Positions 44,284-52,907 of a stretch of 64,000 nt of DNA are shown here, in pieces. The notes under the pieces are model-generated. The model was not told the DNA's origin and did no database searches. It was given only the letters and a program-made list of their open reading frames with translations. The number at the start of each line of letters is the position of its first letter. The first letter of the stretch is position 1. Position numbers and translations under genes: made by a program. The DNA is taken from the NCBI RefSeq assembly GCF_900113015.1, contig NZ_FONV01000002.1:682001-746000 (forward strand). Direction: 5' to 3'. Origin of the DNA: Actinoplanes philippinensis. GTDB taxonomy: Bacteria > Actinomycetota > Actinomycetes > Mycobacteriales > Micromonosporaceae.

Positions 44284-44967
44284 ATGCTGGAACTCACCGA
44301 CATCGAAGCGGGGTACGGGCGTACGCGGGTGCTGCACGGCGTGACGGTGCCGTCCGGCAAGGTGGTGGCCGTGCTCGGCCACAACGGCGCCGGCAAGTCG
44401 ACCCTGCTGCGTCTCGCGATCGGCCTCATCAAGCCGTCGAAGGGCCGCGTGCTGTTCGACGGCGAGGACATCACGTCGCTCGCCCCCAACCGGCGCGTCG
44501 CTCGCGGCATGGCGTACGTGCCACAGGGCCAGCAGTCGTTCGGCCAGCTCACCACACTGGAGAATCTGCAGCTCGTCGCCGACGGACGCCGGGAGGGCCG
44601 GGCCCTCGTCGACGCGCAGCTGGACCGCTTCCCCGCGCTGGCCCAGTTCGCCACCCGGAAGGCGGGCCTGCTCTCCGGCGGACAGCGCCAGCAGCTCGCC
44701 ATCGCCCGCGCCCTGATCACCGAGCCGAAGCTGCTCATCCTCGACGAGCCGACCGAGGGCATCCAGCCGACGATCGTCGCCGAGATCGAGCAGACCATCA
44801 TGCAGCTCGCCGCCGGGGGCATGCACGTGCTGCTCGTCGAGCAGCACATCGGTTTCGCCCTGCAGGCCGCCGAGCGTTACGTCGTGCTCGCCTCGGGTCA
44901 CGTGACACAGACCGGCGAGGGCGGCAAGGCGGCCACCTCCACCGTGCGGGCCGCCATGGCGATCTGA
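44284..44967 (+). CDS. urtE: urea ABC transporter, ATPase UrtE
   Basis: A 227-residue ABC ATPase with Walker A GHNGAGKS near residues 36-43, PQGQQSFGQLTTLENL typical of UrtE/LivF, signature LLSGGQRQQLAIAR, and Walker B LLILDEPTEGIQ followed by VEQHIGFAL. It closes the five-gene urt transporter. About 110 bases separate it from the permease gene downstream, which is read in the same direction and may belong to the same unit. Confidence 0.93.
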   Translation: MLELTDIEAGYGRTRVLHGVTVPSGKVVAVLGHNGAGKSTLLRLAIGLIKPSKGRVLFDGEDITSLAPNRRVARGMAYVPQGQQSFGQLTTLENLQLVADGRREGRALVDAQLDRFPALAQFATRKAGLLSGGQRQQLAIARALITEPKLLILDEPTEGIQPTIVAEIEQTIMQLAAGGMHVLLVEQHIGFALQAAERYVVLASGHVTQTGEGGKAATSTVRAAMAI

Positions 44968-45080
44968 GCCGGCATGACCGACTGCACCGAGCGGCACCAT
45001 CTCCCGCCGAACCGCGAACTCGCGCCGAACCGCGAACCTCGCAGGCGAGGGCCGGGAGGGCATGCCAATGAGGGCACAGC

Positions 45081-46808
45081 ATGACTCACACCGGCAACGC
45101 CGCCGTAACACCGGACAGCGAAATTTGCCCTGTGTCGACGGACAACGCGCGCGCGGCCGCGGAGGACAGCCTGGAGGACTACGCGTTCCGCTATGTGCCG
45201 CGCACCTTCCGGCGCTGGAGCGCGGCCTCCGTCGGCGCGACCGCTCTCGGGTCCATCGCGTTCCTCGCCGACTTCTCGATCGGCGCGAGCATCGGCATCG
45301 ACCACGGCACCGCCAACGCCGTGCTCGGCATCGTGTTCGCGTCGGTCGTCATCGTCATCGTGGGCGTGCCGGTCGCCTACTACGCCGCCCGCTACAACCT
45401 CGACCTCGACCTCATCGCCCGTGGCGCGGGATTCGGCTACTACGGCTCCATCATCACGACCGTGATCTTCGCGGGCTTCACCTGCATCTTCTTCGCCCTG
45501 GAGGGCGCCATCATGGCGCAGGGCCTCCGGATGGCCACGGCGATGCCGCTGTGGCTCGGCTATCTCATCTCGACGGTCGTGGTGATCCCGATCGTCATCT
45601 ACGGCATGCGGGCGCTGGAGCGCCTGCAGTTCTGGACCACGCCGCTGTGGCTCACCCTGGCCCTGCTGCCGCTGCTGTACATCGTCGTGTCCGACCCCGA
45701 GGCGGTACGCGCCTTCACCTCGTTCACCGGCGACTCCGACGGCTCGATCACCTTCGGCGCGGTGGTCTCGAGCGCGGCCGTGTGCTTCGCCCTCACCCCG
45801 CAGCTGGCGGAGCAGATCGACTACCTCCGCGCCATGCCGCCGCGTACGCCGTCGAACGCCCGCTCGTGGTGGACGTCGTTCGCCTTCGCCGGCCCGGGAT
45901 GGGTCGTCTTCAGCGGCACGAAACAGGTGATCGGGGTGTTTCTCGCCGTCTATCTCCTGGTACGGGTCGAGCCCACCCTCGGGCATCAGGCCACCGAGCC
46001 GGTCAAGCAGTTCGTCGTGATGTACCAGACCCTCGTCCCCGACTGGCTCGCGATCGTGCTGGCGCTGGTGCTCATCGTGGTCGCGCAGGTCAAGATCAAC
46101 GTGACGAACGCGTACTCCGGCTCGCTCGCCTGGTCGAACGTCTTCACCCGGATGGCGAAGCACTACCCGGGCCGCACGATCTTCGTGCTGTTCAACCTCG
46201 TGATCGCGTACGTGCTGATGATGCTGGACGTCTTCACCCTCATCTCGTTCGTGCTGAGCCTCTACGCGAACGTCGTCATGGCGTGGCTCGTGACGATCGC
46301 CACCGACATCGCGGTCAACAAGTGGGTGTTGCGCATCTCGCCGCGTTTCCCGGAGTTCCGCCGCGGCATGCTGCACGGCTGGAACCCGGTCGGGCTCGTG
46401 TCGGTGGGGCTCGCCTCGGTGCTGTCGCTGCTCGCCTTCGCCGGGGTGTTCGGCGCCGCCGTCAGACCGTTCTCGGTGCTCATCGCGATCGGCGTCGCGG
46501 TGGTGGCCACACCGGTGACGGCCCTCGCCACGCGGGGGCGCTACTATCTGCGCCGCCGATCGGACGGTATCGACTCCCCCCGGTTCGACGACCACGGCAA
46601 CCCGTCGGGCGAGCGGCTGCGCTGCCATGTCACCGGCTACACGTTCGAGCGGCCGGATATGCTGGCCTCGGCCGAGAGAGGACCGCACGGCGAGGTGCAG
46701 TACGTCTCGTCGCTGGCGCTCACGCTCGACGATTCCGATCGCTATGTGCTCCCGCCGGAAGTCACCGGACCCCCGCGCCGGGCGGCCGCCCGACAGAGGG
46801 AGACGTGA
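45081..46808 (+). CDS. NCS1-like purine/cytosine permease
   Basis: A 575-residue cation-coupled permease with about twelve membrane helices, of the nucleobase:cation symporter 1 type. Seen: the YVPRTFRRWSAASVGATALG entry into helix 1, GFGYYGSIITTVIFAGFTC, and a motif NVTNAYSGSLAWSNVF in a re-entrant region. The hydrophilic C-terminal 90 residues are cytoplasmic. ATG 45081 has GAGGGCACAGC upstream. It follows urtE and is fused by TGATG overlap to the first TetR gene, so uptake of a nitrogen-rich base or ureide is likely. The substrate is not proven. Confidence 0.8.
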   Translation: MTHTGNAAVTPDSEICPVSTDNARAAAEDSLEDYAFRYVPRTFRRWSAASVGATALGSIAFLADFSIGASIGIDHGTANAVLGIVFASVVIVIVGVPVAYYAARYNLDLDLIARGAGFGYYGSIITTVIFAGFTCIFFALEGAIMAQGLRMATAMPLWLGYLISTVVVIPIVIYGMRALERLQFWTTPLWLTLALLPLLYIVVSDPEAVRAFTSFTGDSDGSITFGAVVSSAAVCFALTPQLAEQIDYLRAMPPRTPSNARSWWTSFAFAGPGWVVFSGTKQVIGVFLAVYLLVRVEPTLGHQATEPVKQFVVMYQTLVPDWLAIVLALVLIVVAQVKINVTNAYSGSLAWSNVFTRMAKHYPGRTIFVLFNLVIAYVLMMLDVFTLISFVLSLYANVVMAWLVTIATDIAVNKWVLRISPRFPEFRRGMLHGWNPVGLVSVGLASVLSLLAFAGVFGAAVRPFSVLIAIGVAVVATPVTALATRGRYYLRRRSDGIDSPRFDDHGNPSGERLRCHVTGYTFERPDMLASAERGPHGEVQYVSSLALTLDDSDRYVLPPEVTGPPRRAAARQRET

Positions 46809-47446
46809 TGGAGGAGCCGGTCGACACCGCGACCGCGATTCTCGCGAGCGCCGCCGTGCTGCTGCGCGAGCGCACGTTCGACGACATCTCCTATCGAGCC
46901 CTCGCCGACGAGGTCGGCATCTCGGAACGCACGATCTACCGCCAGTACCCGACTCGCGCGCACCTGCTCGCCGCGCTCTCGAACTGGATCGAGCGGACCT
47001 GTTTCCCGCTGCCGCCGTTCGTGACCGTGTCCGATTTCCACGCCGCCGTGCACGAGCGGTTCCGCGCCTTCGACGCGTCGCCCGCGTATGCGTATGTCGG
47101 CGCGCGGGCGGCCGCGATCTCGCCGACTCTCGACACCGAGCCGGCCTACATCACGCGGGCCATCGAGGCGATGCTCGACGTGGCGGCGCCGGCGCTCAAC
47201 CGGCGGGATCGGCGGCGGGTCGCGGCGTCCCTGCGCTACTTCTCGTCGGCGATGTTCTGGGCCCGGCTGCGCACCGGCTTCGACCTGGACGCCGGCGAGA
47301 TCTGCGACGCGTTCGACCAGGCCGTGGGCGCCGTGCTCGCCCGCCTGCCCGCCGCGACCTGGGCGGAGCCACGTGCGACAACACCCGGCCCGGGCAGGAC
47401 GGAGCCGCTCGTGTCAAGGCCCGGCCCGGGCAGGACGGAGCCGTGA
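46808..47446 (+). CDS. TetR family regulator, first of a pair
   Basis: A 212-residue regulator whose ATG 46808 overlaps the permease stop. Helix-turn-helix region: ALADEVGISERTIYRQYPTRAHLLAAL (about 37-63). The C-terminal ligand domain includes FVTVSDFHAAVHERFRAF. The last 30 residues are a Pro/Gly/Thr tail containing the repeated PGPGRTEP, encoded by a 24-bp direct repeat. The position after the transporter genes suggests control by the transported compound. Confidence 0.87.
   Translation: MEEPVDTATAILASAAVLLRERTFDDISYRALADEVGISERTIYRQYPTRAHLLAALSNWIERTCFPLPPFVTVSDFHAAVHERFRAFDASPAYAYVGARAAAISPTLDTEPAYITRAIEAMLDVAAPALNRRDRRRVAASLRYFSSAMFWARLRTGFDLDAGEICDAFDQAVGAVLARLPAATWAEPRATTPGPGRTEPLVSRPGPGRTEP
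47384..47443 (+). repeat. 24-bp direct repeat, in frame
   Basis: Identical 24-bp copies at 47384-47407 and 47420-47443, 36 bp apart, encode the repeated PGPGRTEP at the C terminus of the first TetR. The second copy ends at the first base of the next gene's GTG, and it carries no canonical ribosome site for that gene. Confidence 0.85.
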
Positions 47447-48009
47447 CCGGGCCGGCGGCGGTCCCGGCGCTGAGCGGCACGCAGGAGTCGATCCTCGCCG
47501 CCTACACCGAGCTGATCGAGGAGCTCGGCAGTGACGACGTGTCGTACCGGGTCATCGCGCGCCGGGCCGGCATCGCCGAGCGCACGGTGTTCCGCAACTA
47601 CCCCACCCGCGTGGATCTGCTGCTGGCGACCGCGGCCTGGATCGAGGCCACGCTGTTCGCCCGCGAGGAGTCCCGGTCGATCTTCGACATCCCCCTCGCG
47701 ATCCGCGAGGCGATGGAGCGGTACGACGCACGGCCGGAACTCGCCCACGTCGTCGCCGAGACGGCGATGCGCGGGGTGAGCGGCGCATCGCCGTCGCCGG
47801 GCCGGGAGCAGCTCGAACGGCTGCTGGACGCCGAGGCGCCCGCCCTCGACCCGGCGCGGCGCCGGGCGATCGTCGCGGCGCTGTCGCACCTCGACTCGGT
47901 CGGGACCTGGGTGACGTTGCGCCGCGAGTTCGGCATGGACCGGCGGGACATCGCCGACGCCGCCGCGTGGGCGGCGGAGGCCGTCCTCGACGGCATCCGT
48001 CACACCTGA
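47443..48009 (+). CDS. TetR family regulator, second of a pair
   Basis: A 188-residue regulator paralogous to the one before it: ARRAGIAERTVFRNYPTRVDLLLATAAW aligns with EVGISERTIYRQYPTRAHLLAALSNW, and both have a similar helical C-terminal region. GTG 47443 overlaps the first gene's stop (GTGA), so translation is coupled. Two adjacent, related TetR genes may form heterodimers or act in series on the urt/permease unit. The end overlaps the convergent M15-like gene by 10 bases. Confidence 0.85.
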   Translation: MTGPAAVPALSGTQESILAAYTELIEELGSDDVSYRVIARRAGIAERTVFRNYPTRVDLLLATAAWIEATLFAREESRSIFDIPLAIREAMERYDARPELAHVVAETAMRGVSGASPSPGREQLERLLDAEAPALDPARRRAIVAALSHLDSVGTWVTLRREFGMDRRDIADAAAWAAEAVLDGIRHT

Positions 48010-48707
48010 GTGGACGGTTCCCCGGGGAGCAGCTTGTCGACCTTGGCGTCGATCTCGGCGAGGGCGGCCTCGGCACGGGCGTGCTCGCCCGGCACGTGGG
48101 CCAGGATCGATCCGGCCTCAGCCACGTACGGCACGGTGCCCGGCTCGAAGTTGATGTTCCACTTGGTCTTCCAGACCCGCTCGGCGGCGCTGGTCGCGGC
48201 CTTGTCGATCTGAGCGGCGAGCCACTTCTTGTCGGCTTCGGTGAGTGCCACGGGGATGTCCTCCAGATGCCAGGAAGCGGTCGAGGCTTCGAGCGAAGTC
48301 ACGTACGAGGCGGAGAAGTGGGCGTGCTCGGTGTGCGGGCTGTCGCCGCTGTACGAGCGCTGCTTCCAGCCGTTCGACGCCTCCCAGATGCGCCGGTTGT
48401 AGATCACGTAGCGCAGCCTCTTCTCGGCGCCGCTGCGGCAGCGGGCGACCACGTGCTGCACCACCATCTCCATGGTCAGGTTGGGTTCGCGCAGGTCGGT
48501 GTCGAGGTCGAGGGCGTGGACCTCGTGTTTGGAGTCGGCGTCCCGGATCGGGACGTTGCCGACCTCGTCGTCGTTGTGGTCGGAGACGCGGCTCTGGTGC
48601 GCCGAGTCGCCGATGGTGCCATCGCTGGACTTGTCCCGGTTCGGCGCGATCCGATTCAGCTCGGTACGCAGCTGGCCCAGGCACGGCACGAGAACCCAGG
48701 TGGCCAT
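48000..48707 (-). CDS. M15-like peptidase (phage-endolysin-type), hypothetical
   Basis: A 235-residue protein. ATG 48707 has AAGGAG upstream and is preferred over an earlier ATG at 48749. The segment SAHQSRVSDHNDDEVG, VHALDLDTDL and later HTEHAHFSASY arranges His and Asp as in zinc D-Ala-D-Ala peptidases of family M15/VanY-like endolysins. The second half (SWHLEDIPVALTEADKKW, then a helical region) is typical of phage-derived proteins. No signal peptide is seen, which for a cell-wall enzyme suggests a phage or holin-dependent origin. It sits alone, with no other phage genes around it. Confidence 0.7.
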   Translation of the reverse strand: MATWVLVPCLGQLRTELNRIAPNRDKSSDGTIGDSAHQSRVSDHNDDEVGNVPIRDADSKHEVHALDLDTDLREPNLTMEMVVQHVVARCRSGAEKRLRYVIYNRRIWEASNGWKQRSYSGDSPHTEHAHFSASYVTSLEASTASWHLEDIPVALTEADKKWLAAQIDKAATSAAERVWKTKWNINFEPGTVPYVAEAGSILAHVPGEHARAEAALAEIDAKVDKLLPGEPSTQV

Positions 48708-48823
48708 CGGGCTCCTTTCAGCGTCCTCAGGCGTTTCTGTGGCCTGCATATCTCCCGGAGGTACGTGCCGAAATCACCCGAAGCCGCGAAAGCTCATGCC
48801 AAATTGCCGTTTTGTGACGTCGG

Positions 48824-49687
48824 TCACCAAGTGAAGCGACCGGGATAGACCACATCGGCCAGCTTCTTCTGTCCCTCCGCGTTCGGGTGGAAGTAGTCGA
48901 ACTGGTTCAGCTGGCCGAGTTCGAAACGGACCCGGTGCGCCGCCCCGCCGTCCCAGCGACAGCGCTCCCCGTACGCCCGGCAGGCCTGTCGCAGTTGGGT
49001 GTTGTAATCGTCGATCCGGTCCCGGACGCTCTCCCGCCGCTCCTGATCGGCGGCGGCCGTGGAGGTCGGCTCGGCCAGCATCGACGGGCAGATGCGGCCC
49101 CGGCTCCAGATCTCGGCGGCCTTCTCGTTCTCCCGGCCGACCTGCCAGAGGCGGTAGAGATCGGGAATGCTCACCACCAGCACCCGGGACTTGGGCAGTC
49201 CCTTCTTCAACCGGGCCAGCCCCTTGTCGACCTCCTCGCGGAAGGCCGCTACCGGCGTCATGTCCTGCACCCGGCCGGCGCACGCGTCGTTCGCGCCGAT
49301 CAGCACCGTCACGTACTGCGGTTTCCGCGCGACGGCCCGCCGCGCCTGATCGTCCAGCGCGTCGGCCTCGGCGCCGGGGACGGCCAGGTTGTCGGCATGG
49401 CGCTTGATCGCGTCGTTCTTCTCCAGGATGCGCTGGTAGTGGCTCTGGATGGCCTCGTTGTCACCGGTGGACCAGGAGTTGCGGGTGCAGGCGACGTAGG
49501 CGAGACAGGCGCCGAGGCCCGCGGTGATCGAGTCGCCGAGCGCCACCATCGAGGCCGGATAGCCGGTTGCCGGCCGGGTGGGCTCGGGCTTGCCGGAGGA
49601 TCCCGGGGTGGCCTTGCCCGCCTCGCCACAGGCCATTGCGAAGACGGCGAGCAGAGCCAGAGCGGGGACGTGCCATCGACGAGTCAC
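48824..49687 (-). CDS. SGNH/GDSL hydrolase lipoprotein
   Basis: A 287-residue exported esterase-type enzyme. Lipobox AMAC places Cys20 at the lipid site. Catalytic Ser53 is in VALGDSITAGLG, the block III Asn is in LIGANDACAG, and the catalytic His in FDYFHPNAEGQKKLAD is near the C terminus. Several cysteines (for example CLAYVAC and CRAYGERC) suggest disulfides. Substrate unknown; cell-wall or polysaccharide esters are plausible. Co-directional with the binding-protein gene upstream, about 40 bases apart. Confidence 0.9.
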   Translation of the reverse strand: MTRRWHVPALALLAVFAMACGEAGKATPGSSGKPEPTRPATGYPASMVALGDSITAGLGACLAYVACTRNSWSTGDNEAIQSHYQRILEKNDAIKRHADNLAVPGAEADALDDQARRAVARKPQYVTVLIGANDACAGRVQDMTPVAAFREEVDKGLARLKKGLPKSRVLVVSIPDLYRLWQVGRENEKAAEIWSRGRICPSMLAEPTSTAAADQERRESVRDRIDDYNTQLRQACRAYGERCRWDGGAAHRVRFELGQLNQFDYFHPNAEGQKKLADVVYPGRFTW

Positions 49688-49725
49688 CCCTCAACCATGC
49701 CTCACCGGGCACACCCGCCGGCGGG

Positions 49726-50769
49726 TCAGCTCACCTCGGACATCGGGCGCAGGTAGGCGGGATCGCTCAGCACCTTGTCGACCTCGGCGGTGAGGGCCTT
49801 GGCCCGGGTCGCGACGGTCGCCTGCCGGGCCAGGATCTCGTCGACGTTGAACCGGTCGACGGCGAGGCCGGGCACGTACAACCAGCCCTTGGGCAGCGCC
49901 TTGCCGGTCTTGGCGTGCTCGGCCTGGAGCCGGCCGGCGACGGCGCCCTTCACGTAGTGCTCGGGCGAGACCAGGATCAGGTCGCCCGCCTTGACCGCGG
50001 CCAGCGACTTGGGGTCGATGTCGAAGGCGCCGGCCACCCAGGAGGCGATCTCCCGGCGGCGGATCTCGGCGAGATTCCAGCCGTCGGCGTCGCTCGTGCC
50101 GATGAAGGCGAGCGCCGTCGGGTTCGCCTTGACCAGGGTCTCCCACGCCTCCATGTTCGCCTCGACCTCCTGTTTCGTGTCGAACGGCCCGAACACGCTG
50201 ACGGTGGGAAGTCGCTCCTTGAACTCGTCACGGATGCCCATGGCCCGCCGGTCGAGCACCGAGACGCCGGGCGAGGAGGTGCCGAGGACGACCTTGCCGG
50301 TGGCGTTCGACGGAAGCTGGGTGATCACCTTGCGGGCGAGCAGGCGGCCGAGCTCGTAGCTGTCGTTGCCGATGAACAGCTGGACGCCGGCCGACGGCAG
50401 GGCCGGGCTGTCCACCGCGATGACCGGGATCCCCTCACTGATCGCCGCGGCCATCGGCTCGGCGAACAGGTCCGGCGTGAGGGTGAAGACGGCGATGCCG
50501 TCCGGGGCGGTCTTGCGCATCTCCTGGAAGAGGGCGAGCTGCCGGGGGCCGTCGATGATGTTCGGCCCGTCCACCTGCAGGCTGACGCCCTTGACCTCGT
50601 TCACCCCGGCGATGAAACCCAGTGACATCTCCTGGGAGTAGTTCAGCTGCTTGTTGGCCACCACGAAGCCGACCATGGGGACATGGCCCTCATTGTCGTT
50701 CTGCTTCGTGCACGACGCCGAGCCCAGGAGCAGCAGAACCAGTGCAGAGCGAAAGATCCGATATTTCAT
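49726..50769 (-). CDS. orphan sugar-binding-type lipoprotein
   Basis: A 347-residue exported binding protein of the LacI/RbsB periplasmic fold. Signal helix SALVLLLLGSASC with Cys20. Typical segments: VGFVVANKQLNYSQEMSLGF, AVDSPALPSAGVQLFIGNDSYELG and AFIGTSDADGWN. Partner ABC permease and ATPase genes are not adjacent, so it either works with a distant transporter or is a sensor subunit. It is divergent from the GGDEF-EAL gene, and a signalling role is possible by position. Confidence 0.82.
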   Translation of the reverse strand: MKYRIFRSALVLLLLGSASCTKQNDNEGHVPMVGFVVANKQLNYSQEMSLGFIAGVNEVKGVSLQVDGPNIIDGPRQLALFQEMRKTAPDGIAVFTLTPDLFAEPMAAAISEGIPVIAVDSPALPSAGVQLFIGNDSYELGRLLARKVITQLPSNATGKVVLGTSSPGVSVLDRRAMGIRDEFKERLPTVSVFGPFDTKQEVEANMEAWETLVKANPTALAFIGTSDADGWNLAEIRRREIASWVAGAFDIDPKSLAAVKAGDLILVSPEHYVKGAVAGRLQAEHAKTGKALPKGWLYVPGLAVDRFNVDEILARQATVATRAKALTAEVDKVLSDPAYLRPMSEVS

Positions 50770-50905
50770 AGCTGTTCCATGTTCGCGCCTTCTTCAAGTC
50801 AGTATGGGGGATCTCCTTTAACCGGGCGTCGGTTCAGCCGATCGATAGCACCGCGAGCGGTCCCTCCCAGGGGCCCGCATCGGGATGTTCTGTGGAGGTA
50901 TCGGG

Positions 50906-52846
50906 GTGCTCGGGAAGGTTTTCCGCAGCAAGGCCGTGGCGCGCGCTGCCGTCATCGGTCTCGCGGTCGGTGTCTTCGCGCTGGCCGCACTGGCCGCGAT
51001 CAGCATCACCACCAACGCCAGAACCACCAGTCACGTCCGGCACGTCTCGCAGATCAGCGATCACTGGGCCGAACTCGACGTCAACATCAGCGTCGAGACC
51101 GAGGCGCTCAACAGCTACGTGGTGGCCAAGAAGTTCGGCCGTGACCTGCTGGACAGCGCCCTGCACTCGGCCAGTCCCGGCCTGGCCTGGCAGTCGCGCA
51201 ACGGTGACGACCTGGACGTGCAGAACGCCGCGCTGGCCACCGACGCCTACGGCGCGTTCACCCAGACCCTCATCGACGTACGCCGTTCCACCAGCGACCC
51301 CGACTACACGCAACTGCTCGCCGACCAGGCCGCTCTCGGCTCCTCGATGCTGCGCAAGATGGCCAACGCGAACGTCACCCGGCACCGGCTCGCGATGGAC
51401 GCCTACCTGGCCGACGCCGACGAGTTCAACCAGAAGCTCAGCCTTGCCGCGGCCGTCGTCTGCAGCACCGACTTCCTCCTGCTCGTGCTCTGCGCGTCGA
51501 TCCTGCTCACCCACCAGCGCCGGATCGAGGGCCAGGCCGTGGAGAGCCGCTACCGGGCGCTGCACGACGAGCTGACCGGCCTGGCCAACCGGGCGTTGCT
51601 GGCCGACGAGATCGACGCCGCGCTCTGGGTCGCCAAGCAGCAGCAGGAGTCGGTCGGCCTGCTGCTGCTCGACCTCAACAAGTTCAAAGAGGTCAACGAC
51701 ACCCTCGGCCACCATGCCGGCGACCTGCTGCTCAAGGAAGTCGCGGACCGGCTGACCGCCGCGGTCCGGACCTCGGACACGGTCGCCCGGCTCGGCGGCG
51801 ACGAGTTCGCCGTGCTGATGCCGGAGATCGACTCCCCGGAGCACTGCTCGGAGATAGCGCGCCGGCTGCTGGAGTCCATGGAGGGGCCGGCCGACCTGGA
51901 GGGCGTGACCGTCGACATCAGCGGCAGCATCGGCGCGGCCGTCTACCCGCTGCACAGCTCGTCCGGGGCCGAACTGCTCCAGCACGCCGACATCGCGATG
52001 TACACGGCCAAGCGCAACCGGCTCGGCGTAGCGGTCTACGACCCGTCGGCCGACAACCACAGCTCCCAGCAGCTGAGCCTGATCGGCGAGCTGCGCCGGG
52101 CCATCGACGAGGACGAACTGGTCCTGCACTACCAGCCGAAGGTGTCGACGAAGACCTGGCGGGTGGTCGGCGTGGAGGCGCTGATCCGCTGGGAGCACCC
52201 GGTCCGCGGGCTGCTCCAGCCGGGCGAGTTCATCCCGCAGGCCGAGGAGAACGAGATCATCGTGCCGCTCACCGACCGGGTGCTGACCATGGCCCTGCAT
52301 CAGCACCGGATCTGGCGCGCCCAGGACACGCCGCTCCCGGTGGCGGTCAACGTGCCGACGGTGTGCCTGCTCGACGAGACCTTCCCGGACCGTGTCGCGA
52401 AGGCTCTCGCCGCCTCCGGCGTCGCGCCCGGCGCGCTCACCCTGGAGATCACCGAGACCTCCATCATCAACGACCCGGTACGCGCCTCGAAGATTCTGAC
52501 CGAGCTGCGCGCGATGGGTGTCCGGCTGTCGGTGGACGACTTCGGCACCGGGTACTCGTCGATGTCGTACCTGCAGAGCATGCCGCTCAACGAACTGAAG
52601 ATCGACCGCAGCTTCATCCGGACGCTCTCCGGCTCGCACGGCGGCACCGCCATCGTCCGCGCCGTCCTGGAGCTGGCCCGCGCCCTGGACCTCGACGTGG
52701 TGGCCGAGGGCGTCGAGGACGAGGAGACCCTGATCCTGCTGGGCCACATGGGGTGCACGTACGCCCAGGGCTACTACATCAGCCGCCCGGTCCGCGCGTC
52801 CGACCTGATGGCCTGGCTCGGCCGGCCGGCCCTGGAGACCGTCTAG
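50906..52846 (+). CDS. membrane GGDEF-EAL protein (c-di-GMP turnover)
   Basis: A 646-residue protein. GTG 50906 has GGAGGT at a good distance and is preferred over ATG 50885. Order: a membrane helix (ARAAVIGLAVGVFALAALAAI), an extracellular helical sensor, a second helix (VVCSTDFLLLVLCASILL), GGDEF domain with intact active site RLGGDEFAVLMPE, and EAL domain with GVEALIRWEHP, DDFGTGYSS and AEGVEDEE. Both catalytic signatures are intact, so it may make and degrade cyclic di-GMP. A perfect terminator follows. Confidence 0.93.
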   Translation: MLGKVFRSKAVARAAVIGLAVGVFALAALAAISITTNARTTSHVRHVSQISDHWAELDVNISVETEALNSYVVAKKFGRDLLDSALHSASPGLAWQSRNGDDLDVQNAALATDAYGAFTQTLIDVRRSTSDPDYTQLLADQAALGSSMLRKMANANVTRHRLAMDAYLADADEFNQKLSLAAAVVCSTDFLLLVLCASILLTHQRRIEGQAVESRYRALHDELTGLANRALLADEIDAALWVAKQQQESVGLLLLDLNKFKEVNDTLGHHAGDLLLKEVADRLTAAVRTSDTVARLGGDEFAVLMPEIDSPEHCSEIARRLLESMEGPADLEGVTVDISGSIGAAVYPLHSSSGAELLQHADIAMYTAKRNRLGVAVYDPSADNHSSQQLSLIGELRRAIDEDELVLHYQPKVSTKTWRVVGVEALIRWEHPVRGLLQPGEFIPQAEENEIIVPLTDRVLTMALHQHRIWRAQDTPLPVAVNVPTVCLLDETFPDRVAKALAASGVAPGALTLEITETSIINDPVRASKILTELRAMGVRLSVDDFGTGYSSMSYLQSMPLNELKIDRSFIRTLSGSHGGTAIVRAVLELARALDLDVVAEGVEDEETLILLGHMGCTYAQGYYISRPVRASDLMAWLGRPALETV

Positions 52847-52865
52847 ACCCATAGCGCCCCGATCC

Positions 52866-52895
52866 GCCCCCGGTGACCGTCACCGGGGGCGTTTT
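52866..52895 (+). terminator. terminator of the GGDEF-EAL gene
   Basis: Perfect 12-bp arms GCCCCCGGTGAC / GTCACCGGGGGC around a single base, followed by GTTTT. It starts about 20 bases after the stop codon. Confidence 0.9.
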
Positions 52896-52907
52896 CCGTT
52901 CTCCCGG

